Translations under genes and position numbers: made by a program
In this document: positions 1 through 7,899 of the stretch, one piece after another
Layout: the number at the start of each line of letters is the position of its first letter
Position numbering within the stretch: position 1 is the first letter of the stretch
Notes under the pieces: generated by a model
Told to the model about the DNA's origin: nothing
Seen by the model: the letters and a program-made list of their open reading frames with translations, nothing else
Database searches by the model: none
Assembly: GCF_000428065.1 (NCBI RefSeq)
Contig: NZ_ATZF01000006.1
Span: 180,455-244,454 of the forward strand
Direction: 5' to 3'
Length of the DNA: 64,000 bases
Origin: Shimazuella kribbensis DSM 45090
GTDB taxonomy: Bacteria; Bacillota; Bacilli; Thermoactinomycetales; Thermoactinomycetaceae

Positions 1-37
1 TTGGAGTCGTGTAGTCGCTATCATAGAAGAAGCTTAA
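1..37 (+). CDS. Possible C-terminal end of an upstream gene (partial)
   Basis: Reading from base 2 gives an open frame ending in residues VVAIIEEA and a TAA stop at 35-37. It could be the tail of a gene that starts left of the window. Only twelve codons are visible, so neither identity nor reality can be established. The next gene starts 27 bases later on the same strand with its own ribosome binding site. Confidence 0.25.
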   Translation, partial: WSRVVAIIEEA

Positions 38-64
38 CTCCTACTAGACAAAGGAGAGATTCAT

Positions 65-412
65 ATGTATAAGACAGTTGGTATTTATAAAAATATATCG
101 GATTCCAAACAGTTCGAAAAATATTATATGGAAGAAGTTATGCCACGATTGATCACTTTCCCTGGCGTGATCAAAATGAAAGTAACAAATCTACTCAACA
201 GCACGAGAGAAAAATCACCGAGTTTTGACGGTATTCAATTCATCATCGAAACCCATTACGAGACAATCGATGATTTACGAAAAATAGTGGATACACCAGA
301 AGGAAAAGAGATCGTAAAAGTGATACTGGGGAATGTCCATGGACAATGTGGTACATATGTTGGAGAGGGTAAATCATTTATAAAAAAGGAAAACATACAA
401 CCTAGGGAATAG
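65..412 (+). CDS. Small dimeric alpha/beta-barrel-like protein (EthD/ABM type), 115 aa
   Basis: The start is supported by AAGGAG at 51-56, eight bases before ATG. The protein begins with a short beta-strand-like segment (KTVGIYKNI), then a helix ending near MPRLITFPGV, then a second strand-helix unit. This is the pattern of ferredoxin-like dimeric barrel proteins of the EthD/antibiotic monooxygenase type. No catalytic residue can be assigned. It is clearly paralogous to the minus-strand gene at 7306-7689: both share the opening 'KT-x-x-IxKNI', the 'PRxxxxPGV' turn and the 'IIETHxE' strand. It is convergent with rluD, and a shared hairpin covers both stop codons. Function unknown; fold assignment is by pattern only. 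Confidence 0.7.
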   Translation: MYKTVGIYKNISDSKQFEKYYMEEVMPRLITFPGVIKMKVTNLLNSTREKSPSFDGIQFIIETHYETIDDLRKIVDTPEGKEIVKVILGNVHGQCGTYVGEGKSFIKKENIQPRE

Positions 413-428
413 CTCCCTAGGTCTTTTC
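401..428. terminator. Bidirectional terminator overlapping two stop codons
   Basis: CCTAGGGA (401-408) pairs with TCCCTAGG (414-421) around a five-base loop, followed by TCTTTTCT. The stop of the plus-strand gene (410-412) lies in the loop and the rluD stop (417-419) lies in the right arm. One hairpin therefore serves both convergent genes. Confidence 0.75.
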
Positions 429-1340
429 TATTCTAAGTTTCTCCATTAAGTCCGCAAAAGCTTCAGGTGCTTCGGTTTTACATTCAATCCGCTCTCCTGT
501 ACGAGGATGGGTAAACCCAAGAACTTCTGCATGTAAAGCTTGCCCTTCAAATCCATACTTATTTTTCACAGGACCATATAAGGGGTCACCAATCAAAGGG
601 TGGCCAATCGATTTCATATGAACACGAATTTGATGTGTTCGACCTGTTTCCAGTTTACATTCTACATAAGTAGCTTTTGGGAAACGTTCAATCACAGAAA
701 AATGAGTGACAGCATGTTTCCCATTACGGTGTTCTACTGCCATTCGCTTCCGTTCTTTTGGATCTCTTCCGATTGGCGCATCAATCAATCCACGTTCATG
801 TTGTATAACTCCATGAACAATGGCGAGATATAGCCGTGTAATGCTATGTTCCTTCAATTGCTCGACAAGTGAGTGATGAGCTAAATCATTTTTGGCTACC
901 ATAAGCAAACCAGATGTATCTTTATCAATACGATGCACGATACCTGGACGAGCAACCCCACCTATACCTGATAGATCATTCTTACAATGATGCAGCAAGG
1001 CATTTACCAAGGTACCACTTGCATGTCCTGGCGCAGGATGAACTACCATTCCACGCGGCTTATTTACTACCAATAAATCTTCGTCTTCATAACATATCGT
1101 CAATGGAATATTCTCAGGAAGAATATCCAAATCTTCTACCTCTGGTACATCTATTTCTATTTTTTCACCGACTTTTACTCGATAGCTTTCTTTTTTCACT
1201 TTCCCATTGACAAAAACCCGACTCGAAGAGATCCAATCCTGTACCCTTACCCGTGACCACTCAGGTTCAAGTCCTGCAATTGCTTTATCCAATCTCTCTC
1301 CTGCCATATCTTCTGTGATTATCACTAGATGCATATCCAT
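417..1340 (-). CDS. rluD: RluA/RluD-family 23S rRNA pseudouridine synthase
   Basis: This enzyme isomerises uridines to pseudouridine in rRNA. The 307-residue protein has an N-terminal S4 RNA-binding domain (about 13-75) and the catalytic synthase domain after it. The signature HRIDKDTSGLL lies at 136-146, with the catalytic aspartate at residue 139. Length is normal for the family. The ATG directly follows the lspA TAA stop, so the two are probably translationally coupled. In Bacillus the orthologue ylyB follows lspA in the same way, which supports the call. Exact target uridines cannot be read from the sequence. Confidence 0.95.
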   Translation of the reverse strand: MDMHLVIITEDMAGERLDKAIAGLEPEWSRVRVQDWISSSRVFVNGKVKKESYRVKVGEKIEIDVPEVEDLDILPENIPLTICYEDEDLLVVNKPRGMVVHPAPGHASGTLVNALLHHCKNDLSGIGGVARPGIVHRIDKDTSGLLMVAKNDLAHHSLVEQLKEHSITRLYLAIVHGVIQHERGLIDAPIGRDPKERKRMAVEHRNGKHAVTHFSVIERFPKATYVECKLETGRTHQIRVHMKSIGHPLIGDPLYGPVKNKYGFEGQALHAEVLGFTHPRTGERIECKTEAPEAFADLMEKLRIEKT

Positions 1341-1823
1341 TTAAGCATCTCCAACTGATGATTTGTATTGTTCTTTTTTGGCATCCAGTAGATTGGCGAG
1401 TAAAAATAAAACTACTCCTACACATATCGCAGAATCAGCTACATTGAAGATAGGAAAATGGTAAGCGCCAAATTGGAAATGAAAAAAGTCCACTACTTCT
1501 CCAGTGCGAACACGGTCCAAAAAGTTACCTATTGCTCCACCAAGTACAAAAGACAATGCTGTTTTGGTAAGCACCGTTTCTTTTTTCATCTTCATCATAA
1601 AGACAATGATGGCAATGACTACACAACTGGTCACCACAATAAATAGCCACGTCTGATTTTGTAAGATCCCAAAAGCAGCACCTCTATTACGGTGAGAAGT
1701 AATATAAAAGAAGTCAGATATCACCGAAATGGACTGATACAGTTCCATATGATTTACAATCCACCATTTACTTAATTGATCGAGCGCAATGATTAGAATA
1801 GATATGAGAAAAAAAAGATACAC
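1341..1823 (-). CDS. lspA: Lipoprotein signal peptidase (signal peptidase II)
   Basis: This membrane aspartyl protease cleaves the signal peptide of diacylglyceryl-modified prolipoproteins. The 160-residue protein has four hydrophobic segments (about 3-20, 58-76, 85-101, 130-148). The catalytic aspartates are D103 in GGAIGNFLDR and D130 in FNVADSAI, and D15 near the N-terminus is also conserved. The start is GTG at 1823, with GGGGGAG five bases upstream. It heads the lspA-rluD pair. The ylyA-like gene upstream completes the Bacillus-type order. Confidence 0.96.
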   Translation of the reverse strand: MYLFFLISILIIALDQLSKWWIVNHMELYQSISVISDFFYITSHRNRGAAFGILQNQTWLFIVVTSCVVIAIIVFMMKMKKETVLTKTALSFVLGGAIGNFLDRVRTGEVVDFFHFQFGAYHFPIFNVADSAICVGVVLFLLANLLDAKKEQYKSSVGDA

Positions 1824-1930
1824 AAAACTCCCCCGTTCCAGTTATTCTTTTCCGATTGTAGCATAAGGAGACGGCGGAGGAAACGAAAACGACGATTTGA
1901 CTGCCCAAAATGCACTGCAAGGATGAGACT

Positions 1931-2623
1931 TTACTCTAAATCCCCATCCACTTCTTTAGCTTTTCGGTAGTATGCTTCATTATGAACAATTTCTGGCATA
2001 CCTTCGTTATGCCCAGTGATATCCGTGATCGCAAAACCCTCAATCAAATCTACGTATCCTTGAGGTTCGTCATTATCTTCCGTGAGTTCATCATAAGATG
2101 TTCCATCTTGGAAAAAGTCAGGAGGATTGGAAGTTCCAAAACGTTCCACGGATTGCCATGCATCTTCTCCATCAAAACCATTGTAATCATTATTATCCTT
2201 ATAACTGTGGGTTACTGAGTGTTCCAACACTTCTTCTTCGATCGGACGATTGTCCACTACTTGAGAATGGGTATGATGTTCCTTACAAGTAGTAGTCCAT
2301 GGAATTGCCTCTAACCTTTCAAAGGGGATTTCTTGGTGACATACTTCGCATTTTCCATATTCACCTGACTCTATTCGATTCAATGCTCGATTTACTTCCT
2401 CGATATGATGTTGATCTGCATCTTGAAGAGCTAAATCTTTCCCTCTTTCAAATAGCTCTGATCCTATATCACCTGGATGATTATCATAACCCGATAATTC
2501 TCCAACCGAATCATTCATCCCCGTTTCTAGCCCATAATCATGATTTTGTTCCAACCTATGCTCAAAATCTCGTTTTTCATTGATCAGCATTTGTTCTAGA
2601 GTAGCTAATTGTTGTTGATCCAT
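1931..2623 (-). CDS. DksA/TraR-type zinc-finger protein (YlyA/YteA-like)
   Basis: The 230-residue protein has an N-terminal coiled-coil-like half (about 1-85) and a DksA/TraR-type finger. The finger pattern is C92-x2-C95 ... C113-x2-H116, so the last ligand would be His rather than Cys. The acidic C-terminal tail (from about 125) is long. Family members bind RNA polymerase in its secondary channel or act as sporulation-related modulators. The position between ileS and lspA matches ylyA of Bacillus, while the length is closer to YteA. The RBS is GGAGGTTTATCA before ATG at 2623. The role in this organism is inferred from family and position only. Confidence 0.8.
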   Translation of the reverse strand: MDQQQLATLEQMLINEKRDFEHRLEQNHDYGLETGMNDSVGELSGYDNHPGDIGSELFERGKDLALQDADQHHIEEVNRALNRIESGEYGKCEVCHQEIPFERLEAIPWTTTCKEHHTHSQVVDNRPIEEEVLEHSVTHSYKDNNDYNGFDGEDAWQSVERFGTSNPPDFFQDGTSYDELTEDNDEPQGYVDLIEGFAITDITGHNEGMPEIVHNEAYYRKAKEVDGDLE

Positions 2624-2733
2624 TGATAAACCTCCACACTTTTTTTGTTAGCATCTCCAAAAACAGAAAAAAGTAATTCTTATCTAGAAATGAATGGGAG
2701 AAAAAATAATACGATATCTATTGTTAAACGAGA

Positions 2734-2763
2734 CGACCGCTAAACCATTTGGTTTAGCGGTCG
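2734..2763. terminator. Strong perfect hairpin
   Basis: CGACCGCTAAACC pairs with GGTTTAGCGGTCG around a four-base ATTT loop, a perfect 13-bp stem. It lies about 60 bases downstream of the 2822-3139 gene and just upstream of the ylyA-like gene. No long T-run follows on either strand. A terminator or insulator is likely, but another RNA function is possible. Confidence 0.6.
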
Positions 2764-2821
2764 CTGCCCTCAGATGAGGATTTATCTATCTTTCATTGGG
2801 TTGTTGGTATTTCATCTTTTT

Positions 2822-3139
2822 TTACTTCTTCAGCCGCCCAACAACCAGAGCAATACCTGTGTATCCTGGGCGAATTCCCTTCGTCTCAACAAGATACATT
2901 TGGAAATGAACTGGAAGTCGAGTGAAATAGCCATGGACTTCTTCGGCTGTAAACCTCCCGAGTGGAATACTCACACCATTTGGCGTGAGAAAATCTTCCG
3001 ATTCCAGCATGACAGCTGTGGCAAAAGAGTAAAAATTATTGTATATTATTTTCCAATAATTTATTTCGTGATAAACTCCATATTTCTCGTTTTTATGGTG
3101 GCAGTAACGAGAGCAGCCGATGTACAAGTTTTCACTCAT
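2822..3139 (-). CDS. Hypothetical protein, 105 aa
   Basis: Not recognised. The C-terminal half (from about residue 45, MLESEDFLTPNGV...) has a balanced protein-like composition and ends in a basic LKK tail. The N-terminal half is rich in Tyr, Asn and His. The annotated ATG at 3139 lies in the loop-proximal base of a 10-bp inverted repeat and has no convincing Shine-Dalgarno sequence. An internal start at M44, giving about 62 residues, is therefore possible. It follows the MFS gene on the same strand after 15 bases. Confidence 0.45.
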   Translation of the reverse strand: MSENLYIGCSRYCHHKNEKYGVYHEINYWKIIYNNFYSFATAVMLESEDFLTPNGVSIPLGRFTAEEVHGYFTRLPVHFQMYLVETKGIRPGYTGIALVVGRLKK

Positions 3140-3148
3140 ACATCGGCT
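3115..3148. repeat. 10-bp inverted repeat around a putative start codon
   Basis: AGCCGATGTA (3115-3124) and TACATCGGCT (3139-3148) are exact inverted copies separated by 14 bases. The structure sits just after the MFS stop codon (3155). It could be the MFS transcription terminator, an attenuator, or a translation-blocking hairpin for the next gene. Confidence 0.6.
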
Positions 3149-3154
3149 ACTAGA

Positions 3155-4387
3155 TCACGCCTCGATTTTTGTTTTTTCTATATGGTGTTTGCTTTCCACC
3201 AATGGAGGCGGAGTCCTTCGCAGATGGCGAAAGGCCAAAACATAAGCAACGGCGAAACAGGGAGACATCAGGAGCCATGTAAGGCGATAACCAAACGTCT
3301 CACCCATCACCCCACCTAGAGCGGACAAGCATGCTCCGAAATCGTAGATGGTATAAAAAATTGCTGATGCCAGAGCTTTTCGACTTTCAGGGACAAACTG
3401 AATGGCTAGAGAGAAGACACAGGCAGTCAGGCAGCTCAATCCCAACCCGTTCGCAATCGCGGCGAGATAGAAGAAAAAAGGCCCATTGCCCATACTCAGA
3501 CAGATCACTCCTACCGCAAAGCAACCTAGTGAAATGGTTACAAAAAGGAGCCTCTCTGAGCGGTCTACCTTTTTCCCGATCAGCATTCGAGCGAACATGA
3601 TCACGATTGAATTGACCATCAGGTACATCCAATCATGACCTTCCAATCCGATTTCTTTCGAAAAAGGTTGAATATATGTAGTCACTGCTGCCGTGTAAAC
3701 CGTGACAGATGCCATGATCGATGCAAAAGGCAGGATGACCTTGATGACATCTCTCATCTTCATGTGCTCTTCTAGCCCTACAGCAGAAATTTCACCTGTC
3801 TCGTGAACGACTACTTCTACTCGTCTCACAAAAGCAAGCAAAATAAAGGCAAGCGATGTCAGCCCAATGCCCGCAAAAAACACAAGCATCAGTTGACCAT
3901 GATCTGCCATGTACAAACTTGTACCTGACAGAAGCGTCATCCCTAGGTTACCTACAGCACTGAAGTAGGAATGACCTTCGGCACTTCTCGTCGCTGGAAC
4001 AATGCGAGTAAGATATCCACTCACAGGAGGAATAGACATCCCATAAGCAATTCCATGGAACACTCGACAAAGCACCATTTGATCTCCTGTCTCCACCAAG
4101 GCATATCCAACAAAGGACAATACCATGAGGCCAACAGAGATCAACCCAATGAACTTGTATCCATACCGATCACTCAAATAACCTGAGATCGGCCGGAAGA
4201 TAATGACAGGCACAATAAAAATACCAACCGCTAGATTGGCTTGTTCCTGCCCATGAATTTCCTCCGCAAAAAGCGGGATGATAGGTGCAATCGAGTAAAA
4301 TGCCCCTATCAAAGAGAAGTTGATGACTAGCATCATCAAATACTCTCTAGTACACAGCCTTACCTTTGTTTCTTGGCTCTTAGCCAT
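3155..4387 (-). CDS. Major facilitator superfamily transporter
   Basis: The 410-residue integral membrane protein has about twelve hydrophobic segments in two halves of six. The loop between segments 2 and 3 carries the MFS motif-A-like GYLSDRYGYK (about residues 69-78). A charged central loop (RRVEVVVHETGE...) separates the halves and the C-terminus is basic and cytoplasmic. Length and layout fit proton-coupled drug/metabolite exporters of the DHA1 type. Substrate cannot be assigned. It lies in an island between the lspA and ileS blocks, with no adjacent regulator. The SD is weak (AAAGAG). Confidence 0.85.
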   Translation of the reverse strand: MAKSQETKVRLCTREYLMMLVINFSLIGAFYSIAPIIPLFAEEIHGQEQANLAVGIFIVPVIIFRPISGYLSDRYGYKFIGLISVGLMVLSFVGYALVETGDQMVLCRVFHGIAYGMSIPPVSGYLTRIVPATRSAEGHSYFSAVGNLGMTLLSGTSLYMADHGQLMLVFFAGIGLTSLAFILLAFVRRVEVVVHETGEISAVGLEEHMKMRDVIKVILPFASIMASVTVYTAAVTTYIQPFSKEIGLEGHDWMYLMVNSIVIMFARMLIGKKVDRSERLLFVTISLGCFAVGVICLSMGNGPFFFYLAAIANGLGLSCLTACVFSLAIQFVPESRKALASAIFYTIYDFGACLSALGGVMGETFGYRLTWLLMSPCFAVAYVLAFRHLRRTPPPLVESKHHIEKTKIEA

Positions 4388-4486
4388 GACACTCTTTCTA
4401 TGTATATAGGCGTATGGACTATTCTGATTTTAAACGATACCTATCCTTTTGAAAAGCATTGATCTGTACAATCTTTACAATGCACG

Positions 4487-4521
4487 CAGCCCTGCCCATT
4501 CTGTACGAATGGACAGGGCTG
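4487..4521 (-). terminator. 15-bp hairpin downstream of the 4544-4897 gene
   Basis: CAGCCCTGCCCATTC pairs with GAATGGACAGGGCTG around TGTAC, with one mismatch. The arm ATGGACAGGGCTG (4509-4521) recurs exactly at 5342-5354. No T-run follows, so it may be a rho-independent-like structure or a small dispersed repeat. Confidence 0.5.
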
Positions 4522-4543
4522 TGAATGATATCCCTATGCCTTT

Positions 4544-4897
4544 TTAAGGGAGAAGAAGGTGTCCCAAAGACAGCCTGTTCCTCTCCAGCTCCTGCTTCAG
4601 ATCAGGAAGCAACTTTGTTTTCTTGTCTGCAACCACGATGATGTCATAATCCCCAGCCAGCCTCCCTCCTTCGATCACCAGGTTGTTTTCGTTTACGGTG
4701 ATCTTGGAGATGCCCGAAATACCACTAGACACACGGAATCCAATGGCTTCTGAAACGTCAGGTTCCAGTGTCTTCGGAATTACGGTGAGGAACGCAATTC
4801 CGTCGGACACAGAAATCTCAGATCCGATTTTCTCAGTCGGCGTTCCATCCATGACACTGACTTGGAACTTAGCACCCGAAGCAGTAAAGGTCGGCAT
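4544..4897 (-). CDS. Hypothetical protein, 117 aa
   Basis: Not recognised. It is predicted soluble and begins MPTFTASGAKFQ. Alternating hydrophobic residues through the middle (ISVSDGIAFLTVIP, then GISKITVNENNLVIEGG) suggest a beta-rich fold. The basic-acidic end (ADKKTKLLPDLKQELERN) looks helical and closes in GHLLLP. ATG at 4897 follows GGAGAAAG by about eight bases. It stands alone between hairpins at 4487 and 5321. Confidence 0.6.
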   Translation of the reverse strand: MPTFTASGAKFQVSVMDGTPTEKIGSEISVSDGIAFLTVIPKTLEPDVSEAIGFRVSSGISGISKITVNENNLVIEGGRLAGDYDIIVVADKKTKLLPDLKQELERNRLSLGHLLLP

Positions 4898-4977
4898 TTG
4901 TGCTCTTTCTCCAATAGGAATAACTCTAGTACATTATAACTTTACCGAACGAAAGTGATCGATCTTTTTGTTTCCTT

Positions 4978-5250
4978 TTATTGAACCTTATCCAGAATAG
5001 ATTGGTAAACATCCTTGCCATTGCCATGAATATGTTCCACTTCATCTTGGATTAGACTTGCTATATATTGTTTTTCTTCTTCATATAAATCTGCTTCTTG
5101 ATCTGCTAACCTCTCTTGCAAATAAGAGATGATTTCCAGATGATGAATATCATTGGTAGTTTGTTCCTGCAAATCTTGATTAAGGATATTTGCTTTTTCT
5201 TTTTCCAATTTATCTGCAAGTAGATTCATTTCTTCTAAGGAAAATATCAT
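4978..5250 (-). CDS. Small acidic helical protein, 90 aa
   Basis: Not recognised. The start ATG at 5250 is chosen because GGGGGTG lies seven bases upstream. An earlier in-frame start would add 22 hydrophobic residues without an SD. The protein is acidic and helix-prone, with heptad-like leucine/isoleucine spacing (LLADKLEKEKAN..., YLQERLADQEADLYEEE). A small regulatory or coiled-coil protein is plausible; nothing more can be said. Confidence 0.6.
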   Translation of the reverse strand: MIFSLEEMNLLADKLEKEKANILNQDLQEQTTNDIHHLEIISYLQERLADQEADLYEEEKQYIASLIQDEVEHIHGNGKDVYQSILDKVQ

Positions 5251-5320
5251 GTAAGCGCACCCCCAATAAGTTGACGATAGTATAAACGATATCCAAATAA
5301 ACCATACATCGGACAAAAAT

Positions 5321-5354
5321 CAACCCCATCCGTTCTATTTAATGGACAGGGCTG
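5321..5354 (-). terminator. Imperfect hairpin after the GNAT gene
   Basis: The right arm ATGGACAGGGCTG (5342-5354) is identical to the arm at 4509-4521. On the minus strand the stem is followed by GATTTTTG. It lies directly downstream of the acetyltransferase and probably ends its transcript. Confidence 0.5.
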
Positions 5355-5373
5355 AAGGCATAACAAGCAAATA

Positions 5374-5880
5374 TTAAGTTCCAATTTCCTTCTCATAACT
5401 ATAAAAAGGTACATCCCGACGTGGAAAAAACACCTTTCCAACTTCCTCATAACCAAAGTTTTCATACAGTCCCCGCGCTACTTCATTTTCTTCATAAGCA
5501 TCTAATCGTATGGAAGTATAACCATGTTTTTCAGCATATTCATCAGCAAAATTCATCAATGCTTTGCCTGTACCTTCCCCTTGGAAGTCCAAATGTACTA
5601 CTAGACGATGTAGATACAGAGCCCTTCCTTTGTCTACACTCCAGTCCACATCTTTATGTTCCGGTTCTTTTTCATCATTCAAGACAATAGAACCAAGAAT
5701 GTCATCCCCTTTGACAGCAACATACAGGTCCCCTGCTTTTATATCCTCTTGTAACATCTGGATACTTGGATCATTATGGTCCCATTGATAGATGTCATTT
5801 TCTTCAAGATCACGTCTAGCGATGATATACATTTCTGCAATTTTTGTTAGATCATCCATTGTTCCTTTTCGAATATCCAT
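5374..5880 (-). CDS. GNAT-family N-acetyltransferase, 168 aa
   Basis: GCN5-related enzymes transfer acetyl from acetyl-CoA to an amine. The protein begins with the typical first strand (MDIRKGTMDDL). It contains the acetyl-CoA pyrophosphate-binding motif QGEGTGKAL (about residues 100-108) after the strand ALYLHRLVV. It ends with the usual ENEVARGLYENFGYEEVGK segment. Length is normal. The SD before ATG 5880 is weak; an internal Met (residue 8) has a better AAGGA but would remove the first strand. Acceptor unknown. Confidence 0.85.
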   Translation of the reverse strand: MDIRKGTMDDLTKIAEMYIIARRDLEENDIYQWDHNDPSIQMLQEDIKAGDLYVAVKGDDILGSIVLNDEKEPEHKDVDWSVDKGRALYLHRLVVHLDFQGEGTGKALMNFADEYAEKHGYTSIRLDAYEENEVARGLYENFGYEEVGKVFFPRRDVPFYSYEKEIGT

Positions 5881-5904
5881 TTGTTGCTGCTACTAAAAAC
5901 ATAG

Positions 5905-6037
5905 AAAAACATCCCTATGCTAGAGTTTTCCTGCTTCTACGTGTCCTGTCTCGCCACAAAACTCGCTACTACAGTTTGCTATAACACTCCACAGGCGTAA
6001 ATTCCCATGTAGCCCACGGTACAGATCTGTTCTCTCG
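5905..6037 (-). ncRNA. Possible omega-RNA/right-end remnant of the TnpB element
   Basis: Intact TnpB elements carry a structured RNA overlapping the 3' end of tnpB and the transposon right end. Here the 130 bases after the tnpB stop are non-coding, with short inverted repeats. They end near an AAAACTCTAGCATAGGGATG tract. The identification rests on position only. Confidence 0.3.
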
Positions 6038-6962
6038 TTAGGGGAGAAGAACATATTCGCTTGCTTGCATCAAATTGATGGCTGCATTGTGATCCCGATC
6101 GATGCTTTGTCTACAATGTTCACATTGAAACACACGTTCCGAGAGGGATAATTTCACTTTTTTTATGCCACAATGCGAACACAATTTGCTAGAGGGATAG
6201 TACATTGCCACTTCCCTTAGTTCGATTCCCATTTTGCGACATGCATTTCTCAACTTTTGTTTGAAATCATAAAATCCCTGATCGGAAATCGACTTCGATA
6301 AATGCCGATTTTTCTTCATTCCTTGGACATTGAGCTTCTCGATGGTGATGAATGCGGGCTTGATTTTCGCAATCACACTCACCACCCATGCACGATAGGC
6401 ATCCCTCATGCGAGCAAGTCGTTGATGGACCTTTTGAATTTGGAGGATGTTTTTAGCTATGTTGCTTCCTTTTTTTGTAGCAGGTTTTTCACCTCGCTTT
6501 TTTTGGAATTCGTACTTACGAGATAGCGCTCGCTGTACTCGTTTCAAGCGTTTCTCTGTACGTTTGATGATGGAAGTCTTATGGATGTTCCCAAAAACTT
6601 GCTCCCGATTGGTAATAGCAAAATCTTTGATTCCCAGATCGATTCCCATCCCATCAGAATGACAGTTCGCTTTATATTTTTTCCGTGTCTTCTCGTAAAC
6701 AGTGGAGAACAGAAACATAGAAACGATTGGCTTTCTGTTCGATGGTACAACTAGAAGCTGTTTCTTGGGTAGGGAGGTAACCTTTTTCTTTCAGTCGAAC
6801 CCAACCCAAAGTGGGGGGTTTGATACGATGACGCTCTATTTCCAGATCCCTTGGATTGTTTTTTGGAAAGTACAGTTTCACGGTTTGAGCATGTTTCTTT
6901 TTGAACTGTGGTTTTCCTGCTGTTTTCTGGAGGTAACGTTGAAAGGCTGTTTCTGCATTCAC
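6038..6962 (-). pseudogene. tnpB: TnpB (IS200/IS605-IS1341 family), frameshifted and 5'-truncated
   Basis: Two overlapping frames together encode most of a TnpB RNA-guided nuclease. The first (about 6962-6700) has the AFQRYLQKTAGKPQFKKK region. The second (about 6718-6038) has GIDLGIKDFA with the first RuvC aspartate, the TIEKLNV segment, the zinc ribbon CSHCG...CEHC and the terminal DRDHNAAINL RuvC motif. A frameshift separates them near 6700-6710, after FYVSVL. The usual N-terminal domain, about 60 residues, is missing or unreadable upstream. No tnpA is nearby. Catalytic motifs survive, but the gene cannot make a full protein without frameshifting. Confidence 0.85.
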
Positions 6963-7251
6963 TAAGCTTTTCTTTCTCGCTTTGCTTCCTGCTTATTTCT
7001 ACTTTGTCTATGTTTTTGGGAACAGTTGAGACCTCCTTTCCATAATAATATTTTATAGTTAACGATAATAAGTGTAAAAGTTTGTAAGTATGGATTCTTC
7101 TTACTAAGATTGCTTCATCCTTATATATTATCCATTAGCAATGTTCAACATGAATCATAGAAAGAAATACTCCATGATATTCACTTATTCAGCACCTTAA
7201 GGCTTCCATAAAAAATACCCAGATTGATTATTTTATCAAAGAACATAAAAA

Positions 7252-7275
7252 AGAAAGTCCTCTGATGAACTTTCT
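7252..7275 (-). terminator. Terminator after the 7306-7689 gene
   Basis: On the minus strand AGAAAGT pairs with ACTTTCT across a short loop and is followed by six T residues (plus-strand A-run at 7246-7251). It lies about 30 bases after the stop of the barrel-protein gene. Confidence 0.65.
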
Positions 7276-7305
7276 CTTCTTCTCTCTATTCTATTCTTCA
7301 TTATT

Positions 7306-7689
7306 CTACTGAAGATTTATATCCAGCAACTTACGCTCATCTACTTCTTCATATTGGTTACTTGAATTAGCCTTGAACCTCTTTTGTTTTCCCAAAAACA
7401 TATTCATTTCTCCAGGAGAATTTTCTTCCATCAATTTCATAAGCTCATGCCCTTCCGGAGAAGCAAAAATATCAAAAATGGCTTCCTGAGATTCGAAATG
7501 AGTCTCTATGATTAATTGAGTCCCTTCTAATCCTTCGGATAGCTTATCACTTAGAACCACAACACTTGTTACATCTGTATACAAAACACCAGGTAACTCA
7601 TGTACACGAGGAAAAACTACATTAAGATAGAACTCCTTAAATCGTTCAGGATCATCTATATTTTTAAATATAGAAATGGTTTTTATCAT
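7306..7689 (-). CDS. Small dimeric alpha/beta-barrel-like protein (EthD/ABM type), 127 aa
   Basis: It is a paralogue of the gene at 65-412. The proteins align from the first residues (KTISIFKNIDD) through a helix ending PRVHELPGV to the IIETHFES strand and the SPEGHEL helix. A hydrophilic tail of about 25 residues is extra. The RBS is GGGGAG before ATG. A ferredoxin-like dimeric barrel is likely; substrate or role unknown. It is monocistronic, with its own terminator, next to ileS. Two divergent copies in one window suggest an old duplication or repeated acquisition. Confidence 0.7.
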   Translation of the reverse strand: MIKTISIFKNIDDPERFKEFYLNVVFPRVHELPGVLYTDVTSVVVLSDKLSEGLEGTQLIIETHFESQEAIFDIFASPEGHELMKLMEENSPGEMNMFLGKQKRFKANSSNQYEEVDERKLLDINLQ

Positions 7690-7870
7690 CTCTCTTATCT
7701 CCCCTCATCTCTAAAAACAAAGATGTTTAGTTTCCTTTAAATTTTTCACTTCTGAGTATTGCAAACACTTACATCGGATAAAAAAACAAATTTCTTGAAA
7801 TTAATACTATTAATACTAGTTATAACATTGCTCCTCTTTTATTTCAATAATATTCCTCCTAACTAAAAAA

Positions 7871-7887
7871 AGCCGCTATAAGCGACT
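7871..7887 (-). terminator. ileS terminator
   Basis: On the minus strand AGTCGC pairs with GCGGCT around TTATA and is followed by at least seven T residues. It begins about a dozen bases after the ileS stop. Confidence 0.85.
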
Positions 7888-7899
7888 TTTTTCAACTAA

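Noticed and set aside
2774..3319. Plus-strand frame of 181 codons
   Set aside because: It runs antisense through the 105-residue gene and the end of the MFS transporter. Composition is erratic and there is no SD.
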